DNA of 64,000 nucleotides from assembly GCF_022539405.1 (NCBI RefSeq), contig NZ_CP054394.1, positions 1,682,501 through 1,746,500 of the forward strand, written 5' to 3'. Source of the stretch: Natranaerofaba carboxydovora. Lineage in GTDB: Bacteria > Bacillota > Natranaerobiia > Natranaerobiales > Natranaerofabaceae. Each line of letters begins with the position of its first letter. Within the stretch, counting starts at the first letter, position 1. Under the pieces are notes generated by a model, which saw only the letters and a program-made list of their open reading frames with translations, was not told where the DNA came from and did no database searches. A program made the translations under genes and the position numbers. Of the stretch, positions 55,501 to 64,000 are shown piece by piece.

Positions 55501-56278
55501 GATAAGGTCCCCCGGGAAGATTAGCCCTATCTATGGCTCTTTCAAGAGCTTTGATTATCTTTTCTACTTTTTCCTCCAAAATCTCCACTATATCTTCAAA
55601 GTATTTACTATCTGACAGTGAACTAACACCCTCCATGGAAAAATATTCTCCAACGTCATTTAACCATTTTTCTGGATCAGGGTGACTTCTAGAAAACTCA
55701 TGTAGACTGAGTATCATCTGTTTTAAATTTGAGTCATCAAGACTTCCCCCATAATAATCCACAAGTCTAAAGAAAGTATCACTATTTACTTCTTTGCTTG
55801 TTTCATTGTCTGACTCTTTTTCATACATCTCTTCAAGATAGCCTTCTAAGACTTCATCTTTAATAAGCTCTACTTCTTGATCACCTGCAATCCCAAAATC
55901 AGGGTCAAGCTCTAACATATAAAAATATTTCCTCAACAGTTCATTACAAAAAGAATGTATGGTCGAGATATTTGCCTTATTTATAAGTTGAAGCTGGGCT
56001 TTTATCCTTTTGTTAGATGGATCATTAATCAGCTTTTCTGTAAGTGACTTGCTAATTCTCTCTTTCATCTCAAGAGCAGCTTTTTCTGTAAAAGTCACTA
56101 CAAGAATTTCATCTACATTCAAAGGATTAGCTTCATCCGCTACCCGCCTCACAATTTTTTCAACAAGAACCGCAGTCTTACCAGCTCCCGCCCCAGCAGA
56201 GACAAGTACATTTTCATTTTTGGAACCTATTATCTTCATCTGGGTATCAGACCAGGATATCTTTTCCTTTTCACTCAT
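52502..56278 (-). CDS. addA: AddA helicase-nuclease subunit
   Basis: About 1258 residues. UvrD-type superfamily 1 helicase with C-terminal RecB-like nuclease; with AddB it processes double-strand breaks and regulates recombination. Walker A is SAGAGAGKT (about 28); motif II region MVDEYQDINGVQ; motif VI VALTRAEEHLIL; nuclease motif LIDFKTDNIKE near the C-terminus. Internal acidic stretches (ENANENEKENV, DVDDYEEEPSD) are longer than usual. ATG at 56278 is chosen because AAGGAG lies 8-9 nt upstream. An earlier ATG (56305) has this site inside its codons. Confidence 0.96.
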   Translation of the reverse strand: MSEKEKISWSDTQMKIIGSKNENVLVSAGAGAGKTAVLVEKIVRRVADEANPLNVDEILVVTFTEKAALEMKERISKSLTEKLINDPSNKRIKAQLQLINKANISTIHSFCNELLRKYFYMLELDPDFGIAGDQEVELIKDEVLEGYLEEMYEKESDNETSKEVNSDTFFRLVDYYGGSLDDSNLKQMILSLHEFSRSHPDPEKWLNDVGEYFSMEGVSSLSDSKYFEDIVEILEEKVEKIIKALERAIDRANLPGGPYQYYERLEEELTTACGLKEKLNDNDTKNWDKLRSICQGFRFKRLPSIKKDDPVDDELKEEVKNLRDKAKDEIKSLKDSFFSRQEDEMIEELKAVAPYMKLLTDMVFEFDRRYMEVKKQRKLLDYSDLEHKTLLLLEFEEIVRELKEKYKEVMVDEYQDINGVQNEILEVISDSTVNDYPYMFMVGDVKQSIYRFRLAEPGLFLNKYYKYSDYDNQENDLDFPGRLIELKQNFRSSKKVIDGVNNIFENIMTRKIGGVDYDENTRLDSGKTFPKPEQDQGQKILLDKPVEVHFVQKDQERQLTDEEQEAKLIAKRIKELIDSGYCVYEKDIDEYRPLEYRDVVVLNRQLGSHGERITEIFAEEEVPFYAELNKGYFKSPEIQVMLSLLKVIDNPRQDIPLAAVLRSPIFNFTEEELFEIRGRGDLYEDLINVSGVSNDFSENANENEKENVVQEKVKIGLVSKINEFLTKLNRWRSFSRKNKLSELIWDIFEITGYLDFVRGLKDGEERKANLHSLYDLALQFDTFSQSGLFRFLRFIEKLEDRDEDLAKARVLSEKENVVRLMSIHKSKGLEFRVVFVMGLGKSFNMNEIKKDLLYHKELGLGPKIVDLDKRLKYPTISYEVIKERIRKEVLAEEMRILYVALTRAEEHLILVGSGKEIDGHEEPDNIGCYFDWIIPSISYDVNDEGHGEGHNKRYFELQVHEEIQDEKTQDDQNQYEKSEGYGEIAVGRETEDVDDYEEEPSDIVDEIDDLEAIRSALNWKYPYQHVTQLPAKLTVTQIQQEAKEIRESRKTNETSKHLAETFLKRPEFLKEKEKLTGAELGTAYHLVFQHVPLDLAYNAFGEHLSESLDKLIEKEIITKEQIEMIEPGKVESFFETELGKRVLQNKDNLTREINFTLGVSYKDIEIYEEMEETDNNCEEKDEIIVIQGAVDYLIEEKDGFLLIDFKTDNIKENELKRLQKDYKVQLDYYKMAVEKIYNKEVKETYIYHIMLEKAIRVD

Positions 56279-56488
56279 CAAAGATTTTCTCCTTCCTAAA
56301 TTCAAAAAAGTGTCTCATCTTGAGTTAGCCATAACTCTAGGCATAACTCAATCATTTTCTATCTCGAATACGATAATCTAAACTTGTTTCTGATGTAATA
56401 CAAAAAAGCCATATAAACTACATAAATTTTTGTTTCAAACATCAATCTTTAATATGCACGATACTTTATAGTTTTTCAAAAAATTTTA

Positions 56489-59400
56489 CTAATCCTCTAG
56501 TTCACCGGTTATTAACTCTAAATAATTATCTTTATCTCCAATTCTTCTATAATTATTACCATCAAATCTCAGGTCAAACTGACATACCGGATTATAAGAG
56601 CAATATCCGCAAGGTGTATCCGTCCCCATTTTGTAGGGGCTTATATCAAAATTACCTTCACAAATCTCACCAGCAAGCATAGCTAATCTCTTCTCAGAAA
56701 AATTAAGCACCTGCGAAAAATCATCTATATCTAGCACCCTACTTCTAGCAGTAAATCTTCCCTGTTTTGTAGAATATTTTTGTTTTAATAAATCATCCCT
56801 ACCTCCTGTCATGGCATTATATACTCCTTCATCAGCTAGTATATATCCATCCATCTTCATCTTATTTCTAAACTTTTTGTCTGCCTCTTCTTTAGTTAGC
56901 GGTGTTTCTGAAGTTATTACAGGGCTTTTTATCCCAAAGTACAGCATCCCACCGGGTTTTACGCTTTTACTATCTATATCTAAAAGGTGTTTAGAATTTT
57001 TAACAACTACTAAAAGATAAACAGGAAGCTGAAGGTTTATCCCGTAATATAGTTCTTTTAAATCAATTGGCCTTGTCTGACCCTTGTAATCTATCACCCT
57101 GACATACTTCTCACCATCTATCTTTGCTTCATCTATCCTGTCAATCTTACCCTCAAGCTTTAACTTCCTCCCACCATCAATCTCTATCTCCAAAGGCGGA
57201 ACTTCTCTTTTTTCACCAAATTCAAGTTCAGCATACAAAGGGCTAAAACCATCTTTTATCTCATGCTCGGCCAATATACTAATGGCATTATTCAAGTGTT
57301 CTTTTAATTTTTCTGTTACATACCTATTTCTTTCACTGCTCTCCAAAATCTTGCTTTTTAATCTACCTGACAGTTTTTCTAATATTTCATCTATAAAGGT
57401 TTCTATCTCTTCGCTTGATACATCCTTCCAAGAGAGGCCTTCTTCATTAAGTTTTTCAAAGAATAATTTTAAGACTGCATGATACAAAATACCAAAGCCA
57501 AGAGGGTCCAAACGATAAAATTCTCTTTCTTTTAGCTTTAACATCCTACCTGCCAAAAACATAAAGGGACAGCTGCAGTAGTTTTCAAGGGCTGATACTG
57601 AGCTTTTTAGTACTCCGTCATATTTTTCATCAATATAATTATCAGGTAGTTTTGTAACTTGATTCTTGTAGGAAAGACCCAAATAGGCTGGGTTTTGTTT
57701 AAGCTCATCAATGTAATCTTCTTTAATTACACTTAATACATTTTTCCAAAAAGAAGATGGCTCATCCATTTTTTGCATCTGTTGGACCATAATTGGAATC
57801 AAGTTTTTCGGATTTATTAAGATATCAAGTTCATCCTCTGTCAGATCTTCATGGAAGTATTCTTCTTCAAGGGATGGAATGATTCTTTTGATATTATCTA
57901 TTATTGGTGATGGATGTAGGGTCCCCCCGTCCTGCCCTGCCAAAGGATAGCTTAAAACAAGTTTTTCTCTGGCCCTTGTAAGGGTAACATAGGCCCAAAA
58001 CTGTTCATCATATAATTTTTTCTCTGTTGTTGGAGCAAGTTCTATCCCCTTATCTCGAAGAACAAGTCTTTCTCTGTCATTAAATATCCCCGACTCCAAA
58101 AATGATGCCGGAAAAGATCCTTCACACAGTCCTAAAAGATATATCGACTTGATATCGTGCTGTCTTGACCTCTCTACAGAACCTACAACTACCTGGTCTA
58201 GCGAAGGAGGGATAAGTCCTAAAGATATATTTTCAAAACCCTGTTCTAGCACCTGTAAGTATTCATACACACTCATCTTCTTATCACCAAGATAATAAAC
58301 AAGTTCATCAAAAAGATCCACCGACACGTCCCAGACCTGGGTATTAAACTGCATTTCATAGTGTTCTTTTGAACTTTTATTATCTTCTATCCACTCCTGA
58401 AGCTTCAATGGCACATTTAACTCCTCAATCAATTCCCACAACTTTAAAGTTATCTCTTTTGCCGTATAGGCTTGTTTATGCTTACCAATCTTCAGGCTTT
58501 CGTATATTGGTTTAAGAACTTTTACTATTTTATCTCTCGTCACATCAATCTCTTCTAAAGTTTGTTTATCTTTCTTTGATACTTTATCATCCAAATTCTC
58601 AAGGTCAGTATCTAACACATAGCCCCAGGGCTCGTCCATAATCCACTGCCTACCCTTTATCCCGTGGGCTAAGACATAATTCTCAAGCTTATCAACCTCA
58701 TCTCTAGAGACGTCAACAAGGTCAGTTTTCAAATAGCGAAAAACACTTTCATAAGAAAAGTCACTCATAACTATCTCAAGAACCGACCTAAATAACTCAA
58801 CTAAAGGATGATAATAAACTATCTCTTTTTTGTCGATAAAATAAGGAATATCATATTTTGAAAAGACTGACTTAATGATAGGTTCATAATCATCAAAATC
58901 CCTTACTATTATTGATATATCTTTGAATCTTTTGCTATCTTGTTTAACCTCTATAAGGATTTTTCTTGCAATTTTCTCCACTTCACCTCGTCTATTAGAA
59001 GCCTGAATAAGTTCAATATTTTGAGGTTCATCCGTATAGACTTCCCTTGGAGATATCTTATCCCAATTTTTCTCCAAAAGATAAAGTTCGTCCGCTTCAT
59101 TAAACCTATGCTTATCTTTACTTGGAAGCTCAACCTGATCAAGAATATCAATATTATTCTTAAGAGCCATCTGAGTAAGCCTATTATATGTTTCAATAAC
59201 AGGATAGAATAGATCCACTTCAGTAATATTTTTTTGATTTTTATTTTGTAACAATAAAGGATCCAAAGTTAAAGAAATCTCCATATAACTTACATTAAGC
59301 ATTATTTTCTCTAACATCATTAGCTCTCTTGGGGTAAAGCCAAAAAATCCATCTACATATACTTCACTATTGTGTAGTAATTCAAATTCATCTATCTTTT

Positions 59401-60019
59401 CATAGGCTTTAAAATAATAATCTTCCTGGTGAAGATAACTATCCTCAACATGTTTTTGGTAATCATCAAACAGAAATGAAATCTCTTGTAATTTCTTATC
59501 AAGAACGTCTTCAGTGTTCTCTTCTTTGTTTTCTTCTGATTTTTCTTCATTAAGCCTGTCTATTACAAAATCTTCGGGAGAAATATTATACATTTTGGCT
59601 TCTCGTATCAGGTTTGATAGCTTATCGACAAAACCTCTTTGATTCGCAGCCTTTTTCAAAAATTCTATACTACCCTCATTCAACCTATCTTGAATCAGAC
59701 CTTTTAAGATCATCTCTTTTCCCGTATCAGTAAGATGTGCCTTGTTATCGCCACCAGTCATTTGAAGAACTTTTTTTGACAAACGTTCAAAACTTAATAT
59801 ATGTAGCCGGGTAAATCCTTCTATATCTTTGTCACTACCTTCTAATCCGTTATCCTCTTTTTCTAAAAAAGCCTGCTCCATCTGAAAGGTAGACTGTTCA
59901 GGAACTATTAATATTATCGGATCACCCGCAGGGTCAGATATTAACTTATCTTTAATCATATCTATAAAATAACGGGTCTTACCCATACCGGCCCGACCTA
60001 AGACAAATCTAATAGACAA
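56489..60019 (-). CDS. addB: AddB helicase-like nuclease subunit
   Basis: About 1176 residues. Inactivated helicase-like protein with an active C-terminal RecB-type nuclease (RVIDYKGQTRP) and an iron-sulfur cluster held by Cys in ENYCSCPF and PCGYCSYNPVCQF. N-terminal Walker A is GRAGMGKT. The TTG at 60019 is preferred: GAGG lies 8 nt upstream and the product begins MSIRFVLGRAG as in the family. A GTG three codons earlier is too close to that site. addA follows after a 210-bp gap in which no clear promoter was seen. Confidence 0.95.
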   Translation of the reverse strand: MSIRFVLGRAGMGKTRYFIDMIKDKLISDPAGDPIILIVPEQSTFQMEQAFLEKEDNGLEGSDKDIEGFTRLHILSFERLSKKVLQMTGGDNKAHLTDTGKEMILKGLIQDRLNEGSIEFLKKAANQRGFVDKLSNLIREAKMYNISPEDFVIDRLNEEKSEENKEENTEDVLDKKLQEISFLFDDYQKHVEDSYLHQEDYYFKAYEKIDEFELLHNSEVYVDGFFGFTPRELMMLEKIMLNVSYMEISLTLDPLLLQNKNQKNITEVDLFYPVIETYNRLTQMALKNNIDILDQVELPSKDKHRFNEADELYLLEKNWDKISPREVYTDEPQNIELIQASNRRGEVEKIARKILIEVKQDSKRFKDISIIVRDFDDYEPIIKSVFSKYDIPYFIDKKEIVYYHPLVELFRSVLEIVMSDFSYESVFRYLKTDLVDVSRDEVDKLENYVLAHGIKGRQWIMDEPWGYVLDTDLENLDDKVSKKDKQTLEEIDVTRDKIVKVLKPIYESLKIGKHKQAYTAKEITLKLWELIEELNVPLKLQEWIEDNKSSKEHYEMQFNTQVWDVSVDLFDELVYYLGDKKMSVYEYLQVLEQGFENISLGLIPPSLDQVVVGSVERSRQHDIKSIYLLGLCEGSFPASFLESGIFNDRERLVLRDKGIELAPTTEKKLYDEQFWAYVTLTRAREKLVLSYPLAGQDGGTLHPSPIIDNIKRIIPSLEEEYFHEDLTEDELDILINPKNLIPIMVQQMQKMDEPSSFWKNVLSVIKEDYIDELKQNPAYLGLSYKNQVTKLPDNYIDEKYDGVLKSSVSALENYCSCPFMFLAGRMLKLKEREFYRLDPLGFGILYHAVLKLFFEKLNEEGLSWKDVSSEEIETFIDEILEKLSGRLKSKILESSERNRYVTEKLKEHLNNAISILAEHEIKDGFSPLYAELEFGEKREVPPLEIEIDGGRKLKLEGKIDRIDEAKIDGEKYVRVIDYKGQTRPIDLKELYYGINLQLPVYLLVVVKNSKHLLDIDSKSVKPGGMLYFGIKSPVITSETPLTKEEADKKFRNKMKMDGYILADEGVYNAMTGGRDDLLKQKYSTKQGRFTARSRVLDIDDFSQVLNFSEKRLAMLAGEICEGNFDISPYKMGTDTPCGYCSYNPVCQFDLRFDGNNYRRIGDKDNYLELITGELED

Positions 60020-60037
60020 ATTAACCACCTCTAGCGT

Positions 60038-61348
60038 TCATTTTACCCTATTCTTTCCACCAATTAAAGATGTTAATTTGTCCCTAATGGATTTTAGCTT
60101 TCCTCCAGCATTTACAGAGATATCAACATCTTCACTTTGATTATTTACTACTAGTATTACAATATAGGAAAAGATAGTCATTAAAAGCAAAAATCCAGCA
60201 GCCATGCCAAACATAAAGATCCGACTGACCTGTACCATCCAACCAAATGCTGGTGGCCCAGCTGCAACCCCAAAAAATCTAACACTACCATAAAGCGAAG
60301 TAACACCACCCCTTGCACGACCTGTTGTGGAGCTTGTAACTAACGTATTTACAGAAGTCAAGATAACTCCTGCAGAAATGCCTGCAAGAACAATGGCTGC
60401 AAAAAATACATAGTCACTTTCAATAAATAAAGCTATAAACAAAAATGCTATGCTACCAAATAATAGACCACCTACTACTGCATATTCCATTAAAGACCTG
60501 TCTGTTTTTATAACTTTTCCAATAGTATAAGAAGTAGTTGCCATAACTATTACTGGTATAGCAAGGACAACACCTTTTAACACCCCAAATAAACCATAGC
60601 GTATCTCCAAAATATCTGACATATATGACAAGGTCCCAAACAAAAAAAACAACACACTAAAACCTGCAAGATAGGTTCCTATAAGATACCAACCCTGCTT
60701 TTTAAAGATATTACCTATCCCAGAAAAATAATCATTAAATGAATTTTTTGAATCCGCACCAGTTGATTTGTTTTCAGGTTCATTTATTACAATCCACATA
60801 AAGATAATAACTGGAATCGCAAGAACAGGATACACAAAAAAAGGTGAAAACCAAAACAAAACTACTATAACTGCTCCAAGGATGGGACTTACAATCTTAC
60901 CAAGACCATTAAAAGCCTCTAAAACACCCATAGCCTTGGTTCTCTTACTTTCCTGAAACAAATCCCCAGCAAGAGCCATGGCAATTGGCCCAGTTCCCCC
61001 GGCACCAAACCCCTGGATAAGTCTTCCGCCAAGCATAATGGTATATGGGTCCTCCATCAAAAGAGCAGCAAAACCAGATATAAGCCCACCTAGAGCATAA
61101 AGAAATAATGCGATGATTATTATAATTTTTCTTCCTATCTTGTCTGATAAGAACCCAACTATAGGTATTGTAACCCCCGCAGATATCGAAAAGACAGTAA
61201 TTAATAGCCCTACTTCAAACTGAGTTATATTCAAAGCTTCTTGAATCTGTGGAAAAGCAGGAATTAATAATGAATTACCGAGCACCATAATAAATGGAAC
61301 GAAACTTAAAGTATATAATTTTAAGCTATCTTTATTTGCAATCTCCAA
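60038..61348 (-). CDS. MFS transporter (drug/H+ antiporter-like)
   Basis: 436 residues with 12 membrane helices in two halves. The loop motif GFLSDKIGRKIII (about 64-76) is the MFS motif A, and GRLIQGFGAGGTGPIAMA is the family's motif C-like region of drug/H+ antiporters. Substrate not assignable; exporter of the DHA1/DHA2 type likely. The cytoplasmic end is basic (GKLKSIRDKLTSLIGGK). TTG start with GGGGTGG upstream. Ends 18 bp before addB, so both may be on one transcript. Confidence 0.9.
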   Translation of the reverse strand: MEIANKDSLKLYTLSFVPFIMVLGNSLLIPAFPQIQEALNITQFEVGLLITVFSISAGVTIPIVGFLSDKIGRKIIIIIALFLYALGGLISGFAALLMEDPYTIMLGGRLIQGFGAGGTGPIAMALAGDLFQESKRTKAMGVLEAFNGLGKIVSPILGAVIVVLFWFSPFFVYPVLAIPVIIFMWIVINEPENKSTGADSKNSFNDYFSGIGNIFKKQGWYLIGTYLAGFSVLFFLFGTLSYMSDILEIRYGLFGVLKGVVLAIPVIVMATTSYTIGKVIKTDRSLMEYAVVGGLLFGSIAFLFIALFIESDYVFFAAIVLAGISAGVILTSVNTLVTSSTTGRARGGVTSLYGSVRFFGVAAGPPAFGWMVQVSRIFMFGMAAGFLLLMTIFSYIVILVVNNQSEDVDISVNAGGKLKSIRDKLTSLIGGKNRVK

Positions 61349-61552
61349 TTAGATCCACCCCATTAATTGTTGAATTCAACTACAAAATTCTTATGAACAA
61401 AGTTTTATTTTTGATTGCAATACATCGCTGTCTTTTGTAGCTTTTCCATATTAATTAATCAGATATTCTGGAGCATTTTGGCTATTATGTAAATATAAAA
61501 TAAAAAGTAAAGTATAAAGAGAATGAAAGAAGATTGAAAGGAGAGAACAAAT

Positions 61553-62518
61553 TTGGAAAAAACAATAAATAATGTACATAATAAAACTTTAACCAATAAA
61601 TTTTTAAACGAATTAATAGAAAAAAATTTCAACTGGGCAAAAATAGGAAACCTGCCTACGTCTATACCGGCTCTTGCAGAACAGGATCCAAATTTGTTTG
61701 GAGTAAGTATACATACGGTAGAAGATGAAAGCTTTAACGCAGGAGATTACGACACCCCTTTTACCATACAAAGCATATCCAAAGTGTTTGCTCTTTTACA
61801 GGCATTGATAGATAATAGCGAAGAAAAAGTTTTTTCTGATATTGGTATGGAACCTACGGGCGATTTATTTGACTCTATATCAAAGCTAGAATCTTTTAAC
61901 AATCTCACACCTCTAAATCCTTTAGTTAATGCAGGTGCTATTGCAACCACTTCTTTCATTCATGGCAAAGATTATGATGACAAATTCAACCGGCTAAAAG
62001 AACTCATGATTAGCATATCTAATAATCCTACTATTTCAGTTGATTATGATGTTTATAGATCAGAAAAAGAAACTGCAGATAAAAATCGTTCTATAGCATA
62101 TTTTTTAAGAAATATCGGGGCTATAAAAGGAGATGTAGATAAAATCCTGGAATTATATTTTAAGCAGTGTTCTTTGAAAGTCACCTGCAAAGACCTATCT
62201 TATATTGGGGCAGTACTTGCAAGAACGTCAGGTTTTAACTCTTTGAGCTTTTCTGGGGTAGAGATTCCTTCAAGGTACTTTAGGATTATAAAAACATTTA
62301 TGTTCACCTGCGGACTTTATAATGAATCCGGCAAATTTGCTGTTAGGGTTGGTATCCCTGCTAAAAGCGGTATTTCTGGAGGTATCCTAGCAGTAGTACC
62401 AGGAAAAATGGGGATTGGTATATTAAGCCCACCTCTTAATAAAAAGAGTAATCCTCTGGCTGGGATGAGGCTATTAGAGGATTTGTCAGATAGATTAAAT
62501 CTATCATTAATTCAATGA
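61553..62518 (+). CDS. glsA: glutaminase
   Basis: 321 residues, serine-dependent beta-lactamase-like fold glutaminase converting glutamine to glutamate and ammonia. The active-site S-x-x-K is in IQSISKVF, and NPLVNAGAIA, together with the SGISGGILAVVPGKMGIG segment, is diagnostic. TTG start with AAAGGAGAG upstream. It is followed by proC and proB, so its glutamate may feed proline synthesis. Confidence 0.95.
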   Translation: MEKTINNVHNKTLTNKFLNELIEKNFNWAKIGNLPTSIPALAEQDPNLFGVSIHTVEDESFNAGDYDTPFTIQSISKVFALLQALIDNSEEKVFSDIGMEPTGDLFDSISKLESFNNLTPLNPLVNAGAIATTSFIHGKDYDDKFNRLKELMISISNNPTISVDYDVYRSEKETADKNRSIAYFLRNIGAIKGDVDKILELYFKQCSLKVTCKDLSYIGAVLARTSGFNSLSFSGVEIPSRYFRIIKTFMFTCGLYNESGKFAVRVGIPAKSGISGGILAVVPGKMGIGILSPPLNKKSNPLAGMRLLEDLSDRLNLSLIQ

Positions 62519-62627
62519 AATTTCGTTTTATGGTGTACTAATGCTTATTTCAATGATTATTGAAAAAAATTACTGGGTTAGCTATAATGAAGCGAAGCCT
62601 AACTTTTGCAAGGGGGGATTCATTTAT

Positions 62628-63446
62628 ATGAATAATGACCAAACAATCGGAATAATAGGTACAGGTAATATGGGAAATGCTCTCTTAAAAGGATTTATTG
62701 AAAGTAAAAGCATATCGACTAAAAATATTTATGCTTATGACGCTGACGAAAATAAGGTAAAAAATATCGCCAGTGAACTAAATATCGAAAAAGCTAGCAC
62801 CATAGATGAATTAGTTAAAGTTTCAGACATAATATTTTTTGCAGTTAAGCCTCAAAACATCGAAGAACTTCTTAGACAAATCCCAACGGATAATTCCACC
62901 AACAAGCTATTTGTCAGTGTACTAGCAGGTACACCAATTGAAACTTTTGAAGATTATCTAGGTGATAATGCCAAAATTATAAGATTAATGCCTAATACTC
63001 CCTGCCTTGTAAATGCAGGAATGATAGCATTAAGTAAGAATAATTATGTTAGTGACAAAGAAAGTGACTTCATCAAAAAACTTTTGGAACCTACCGGGGA
63101 ATTAATAGAAGTAGACGAAAAAGACATGGATGCAGTCACAGCACTATCTGGTAGTGGGCCTGCTTACATATTTATGATTATACAGGCTATGTCAAACGCA
63201 GGAGTAAAACTTGGACTAACCCAAGAGCAGAGTTTGAAACTTGCCACCCAGACAACATATGGTGCTGCAAAGCTTGTATCTTCTACAGGTGAGCATCCAG
63301 AAATTTTAAAAGATAAAGTATCATCTCCCGGAGGAACTACTATTTATGCCCTTCACGAGCTAGAAGATGAAGGCTTAAGGGGTATAATTATGAACGCTGT
63401 GGAAGCATGCTATAATAGATCTATAGAATTAAAAGATGATAATTGA
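62628..63446 (+). CDS. proC: pyrroline-5-carboxylate reductase
   Basis: About 272 residues. Reduces pyrroline-5-carboxylate to proline with NAD(P)H, the last step of the pathway. Rossmann motif GIIGTGNMGNALLKGF at the start and the signature ALSGSGPAYIF near 165 are present. ATG at 62628 is chosen for the AAGGGGGG site 10 nt upstream. A longer frame adds 29 unsupported residues. Followed by proB after 64 bp. Confidence 0.97.
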   Translation: MNNDQTIGIIGTGNMGNALLKGFIESKSISTKNIYAYDADENKVKNIASELNIEKASTIDELVKVSDIIFFAVKPQNIEELLRQIPTDNSTNKLFVSVLAGTPIETFEDYLGDNAKIIRLMPNTPCLVNAGMIALSKNNYVSDKESDFIKKLLEPTGELIEVDEKDMDAVTALSGSGPAYIFMIIQAMSNAGVKLGLTQEQSLKLATQTTYGAAKLVSSTGEHPEILKDKVSSPGGTTIYALHELEDEGLRGIIMNAVEACYNRSIELKDDN

Positions 63447-63510
63447 AAAAAAGTGTTGGCATAAATCCATAATTATTTTTTGAAAATTAATTCACTGAAG
63501 GAATGATAAT

Positions 63511-64000
63511 ATGACTAATAGAAATTTAAATTTAACAGAAAATTCAATAATAGTCTTTAAGGTTGGGACAAGTACTATAACTTACCCTAATGGCAAGCTA
63601 AATCTTAACTACTGCGATAAGCTTGTTAGACAGCTTTCAGACCTTGCCAACCAAGGGATAAAAGTAATTTTAGTAGCTTCAGGTGCTGTAGGGGCAGGTC
63701 TTGGGAAGCTTAATTTCCAAAAAAAGCCGGAAACTACATCGGAAAAACAAGCCCTTGCTGCTGTTGGTCAGGGTGTCTTGATCCAACACTTTGAAAAACT
63801 GTTTTCAGAGTATGGGCATACTATCGCCCAAATCCTTCTTACAAGAGATGACATAGCAAATCGTAAAAGCTATCTTTACGCTAGAAAAACTTTAGCTACC
63901 CTTCTTTCATACGGTGTGATACCTATAATAAATGAGAATGATACAGTAGCAACAGACGAAATAGAATTCGGGGATAATGACACTTTGAGTGCTCTTGTGG
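63511..64000 (+). CDS. proB: glutamate 5-kinase (partial, runs off the window)
   Basis: The first 163 codons of glutamate 5-kinase, which phosphorylates glutamate in the first step of proline synthesis. The N-terminal amino acid kinase fold has [32 protein letters not shown] and [22 protein letters not shown] with GAAGGAA upstream. The C-terminal PUA domain, if present, lies beyond the window. No proA is visible; it may follow. Confidence 0.96.
   Translation, partial: MTNRNLNLTENSIIVFKVGTSTITYPNGKLNLNYCDKLVRQLSDLANQGIKVILVASGAVGAGLGKLNFQKKPETTSEKQALAAVGQGVLIQHFEKLFSEYGHTIAQILLTRDDIANRKSYLYARKTLATLLSYGVIPIINENDTVATDEIEFGDNDTLSALV

Overview
The window looks like chromosomal DNA of an AT-rich, Gram-positive, endospore-forming anaerobe of the Firmicutes. 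Evidence includes strong AGGAGG-type ribosome binding sites, frequent TTG/GTG starts, the order pheS-pheT-zapA-cvpA-polX-mutS2, infC-rpmI-rplT behind a long leader, AddAB, and the sporulation gene yunB. Several exported proteins have very acidic domains. Potassium transport genes (TrkH/TrkA and a TrkA-linked K+ channel) and a glutaminase-proC-proB group are also present. Together these fit a salt-adapted organism such as a haloalkaliphilic Natranaerobius-like species; that assignment is inference. No rRNA, CRISPR array, intact insertion sequence or prophage was recognised.

Region by region. (1) 186-8863: a putative catabolic island with a sigma-54 activator (CBS+PAS+AAA+), two AMP-forming acyl-CoA synthetases and a permease on the minus strand, and a divergent PhaC-like alpha/beta hydrolase. 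The 584-bp gap between permease and hydrolase holds a good -24/-12 promoter and a perfect 34-bp palindrome about 117 bp upstream of it. (2) 9002-16697: two bifunctional class A penicillin-binding proteins flanking a small membrane protein, yunB and tyrS. (3) 16848-25552: the pheS-pheT-zapA-cvpA-polX-mutS2 operon with a long attenuator leader; cvpA appears to need a -1 frameshift. (4) 25992-32341: infC (AUU start)-rpmI-rplT-trkH-trkA-trmH, with thrS upstream under its own promoter and terminator. (5) 32459-37501: a DUF445 protein, a UbiA prenyltransferase, two P-II-like proteins interlocked with two DUF1538 membrane proteins, and a divergent K+ channel. (6) 37528-42395: copper ATPase CopA with a CsoR-type operator, small membrane proteins and msrB. 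(7) 42574-50515: accessory genes, namely an unknown protein, a DNA glycosylase, a hydrolase, a truncated ABC ATPase and three related surface proteins carrying InlB-type B repeats and leucine-rich repeats. (8) 50657-60019: an exported ComEC-like metallo-beta-lactamase fusion, tRNA-Val, addA and addB. (9) 60038-64000: an MFS transporter, then glutaminase, proC and the start of proB.

Working together: the sigma-54 system probably links an organic-acid permease to CoA activation, with the regulator sensing adenylate charge and small ligands. Glutaminase, ProB and ProC could convert glutamine to proline, a compatible solute. The TrkH/TrkA pair and the channel handle potassium. The translation genes (tyrS, pheST, thrS, infC operon) have individual promoters and attenuators visible in the sequence.
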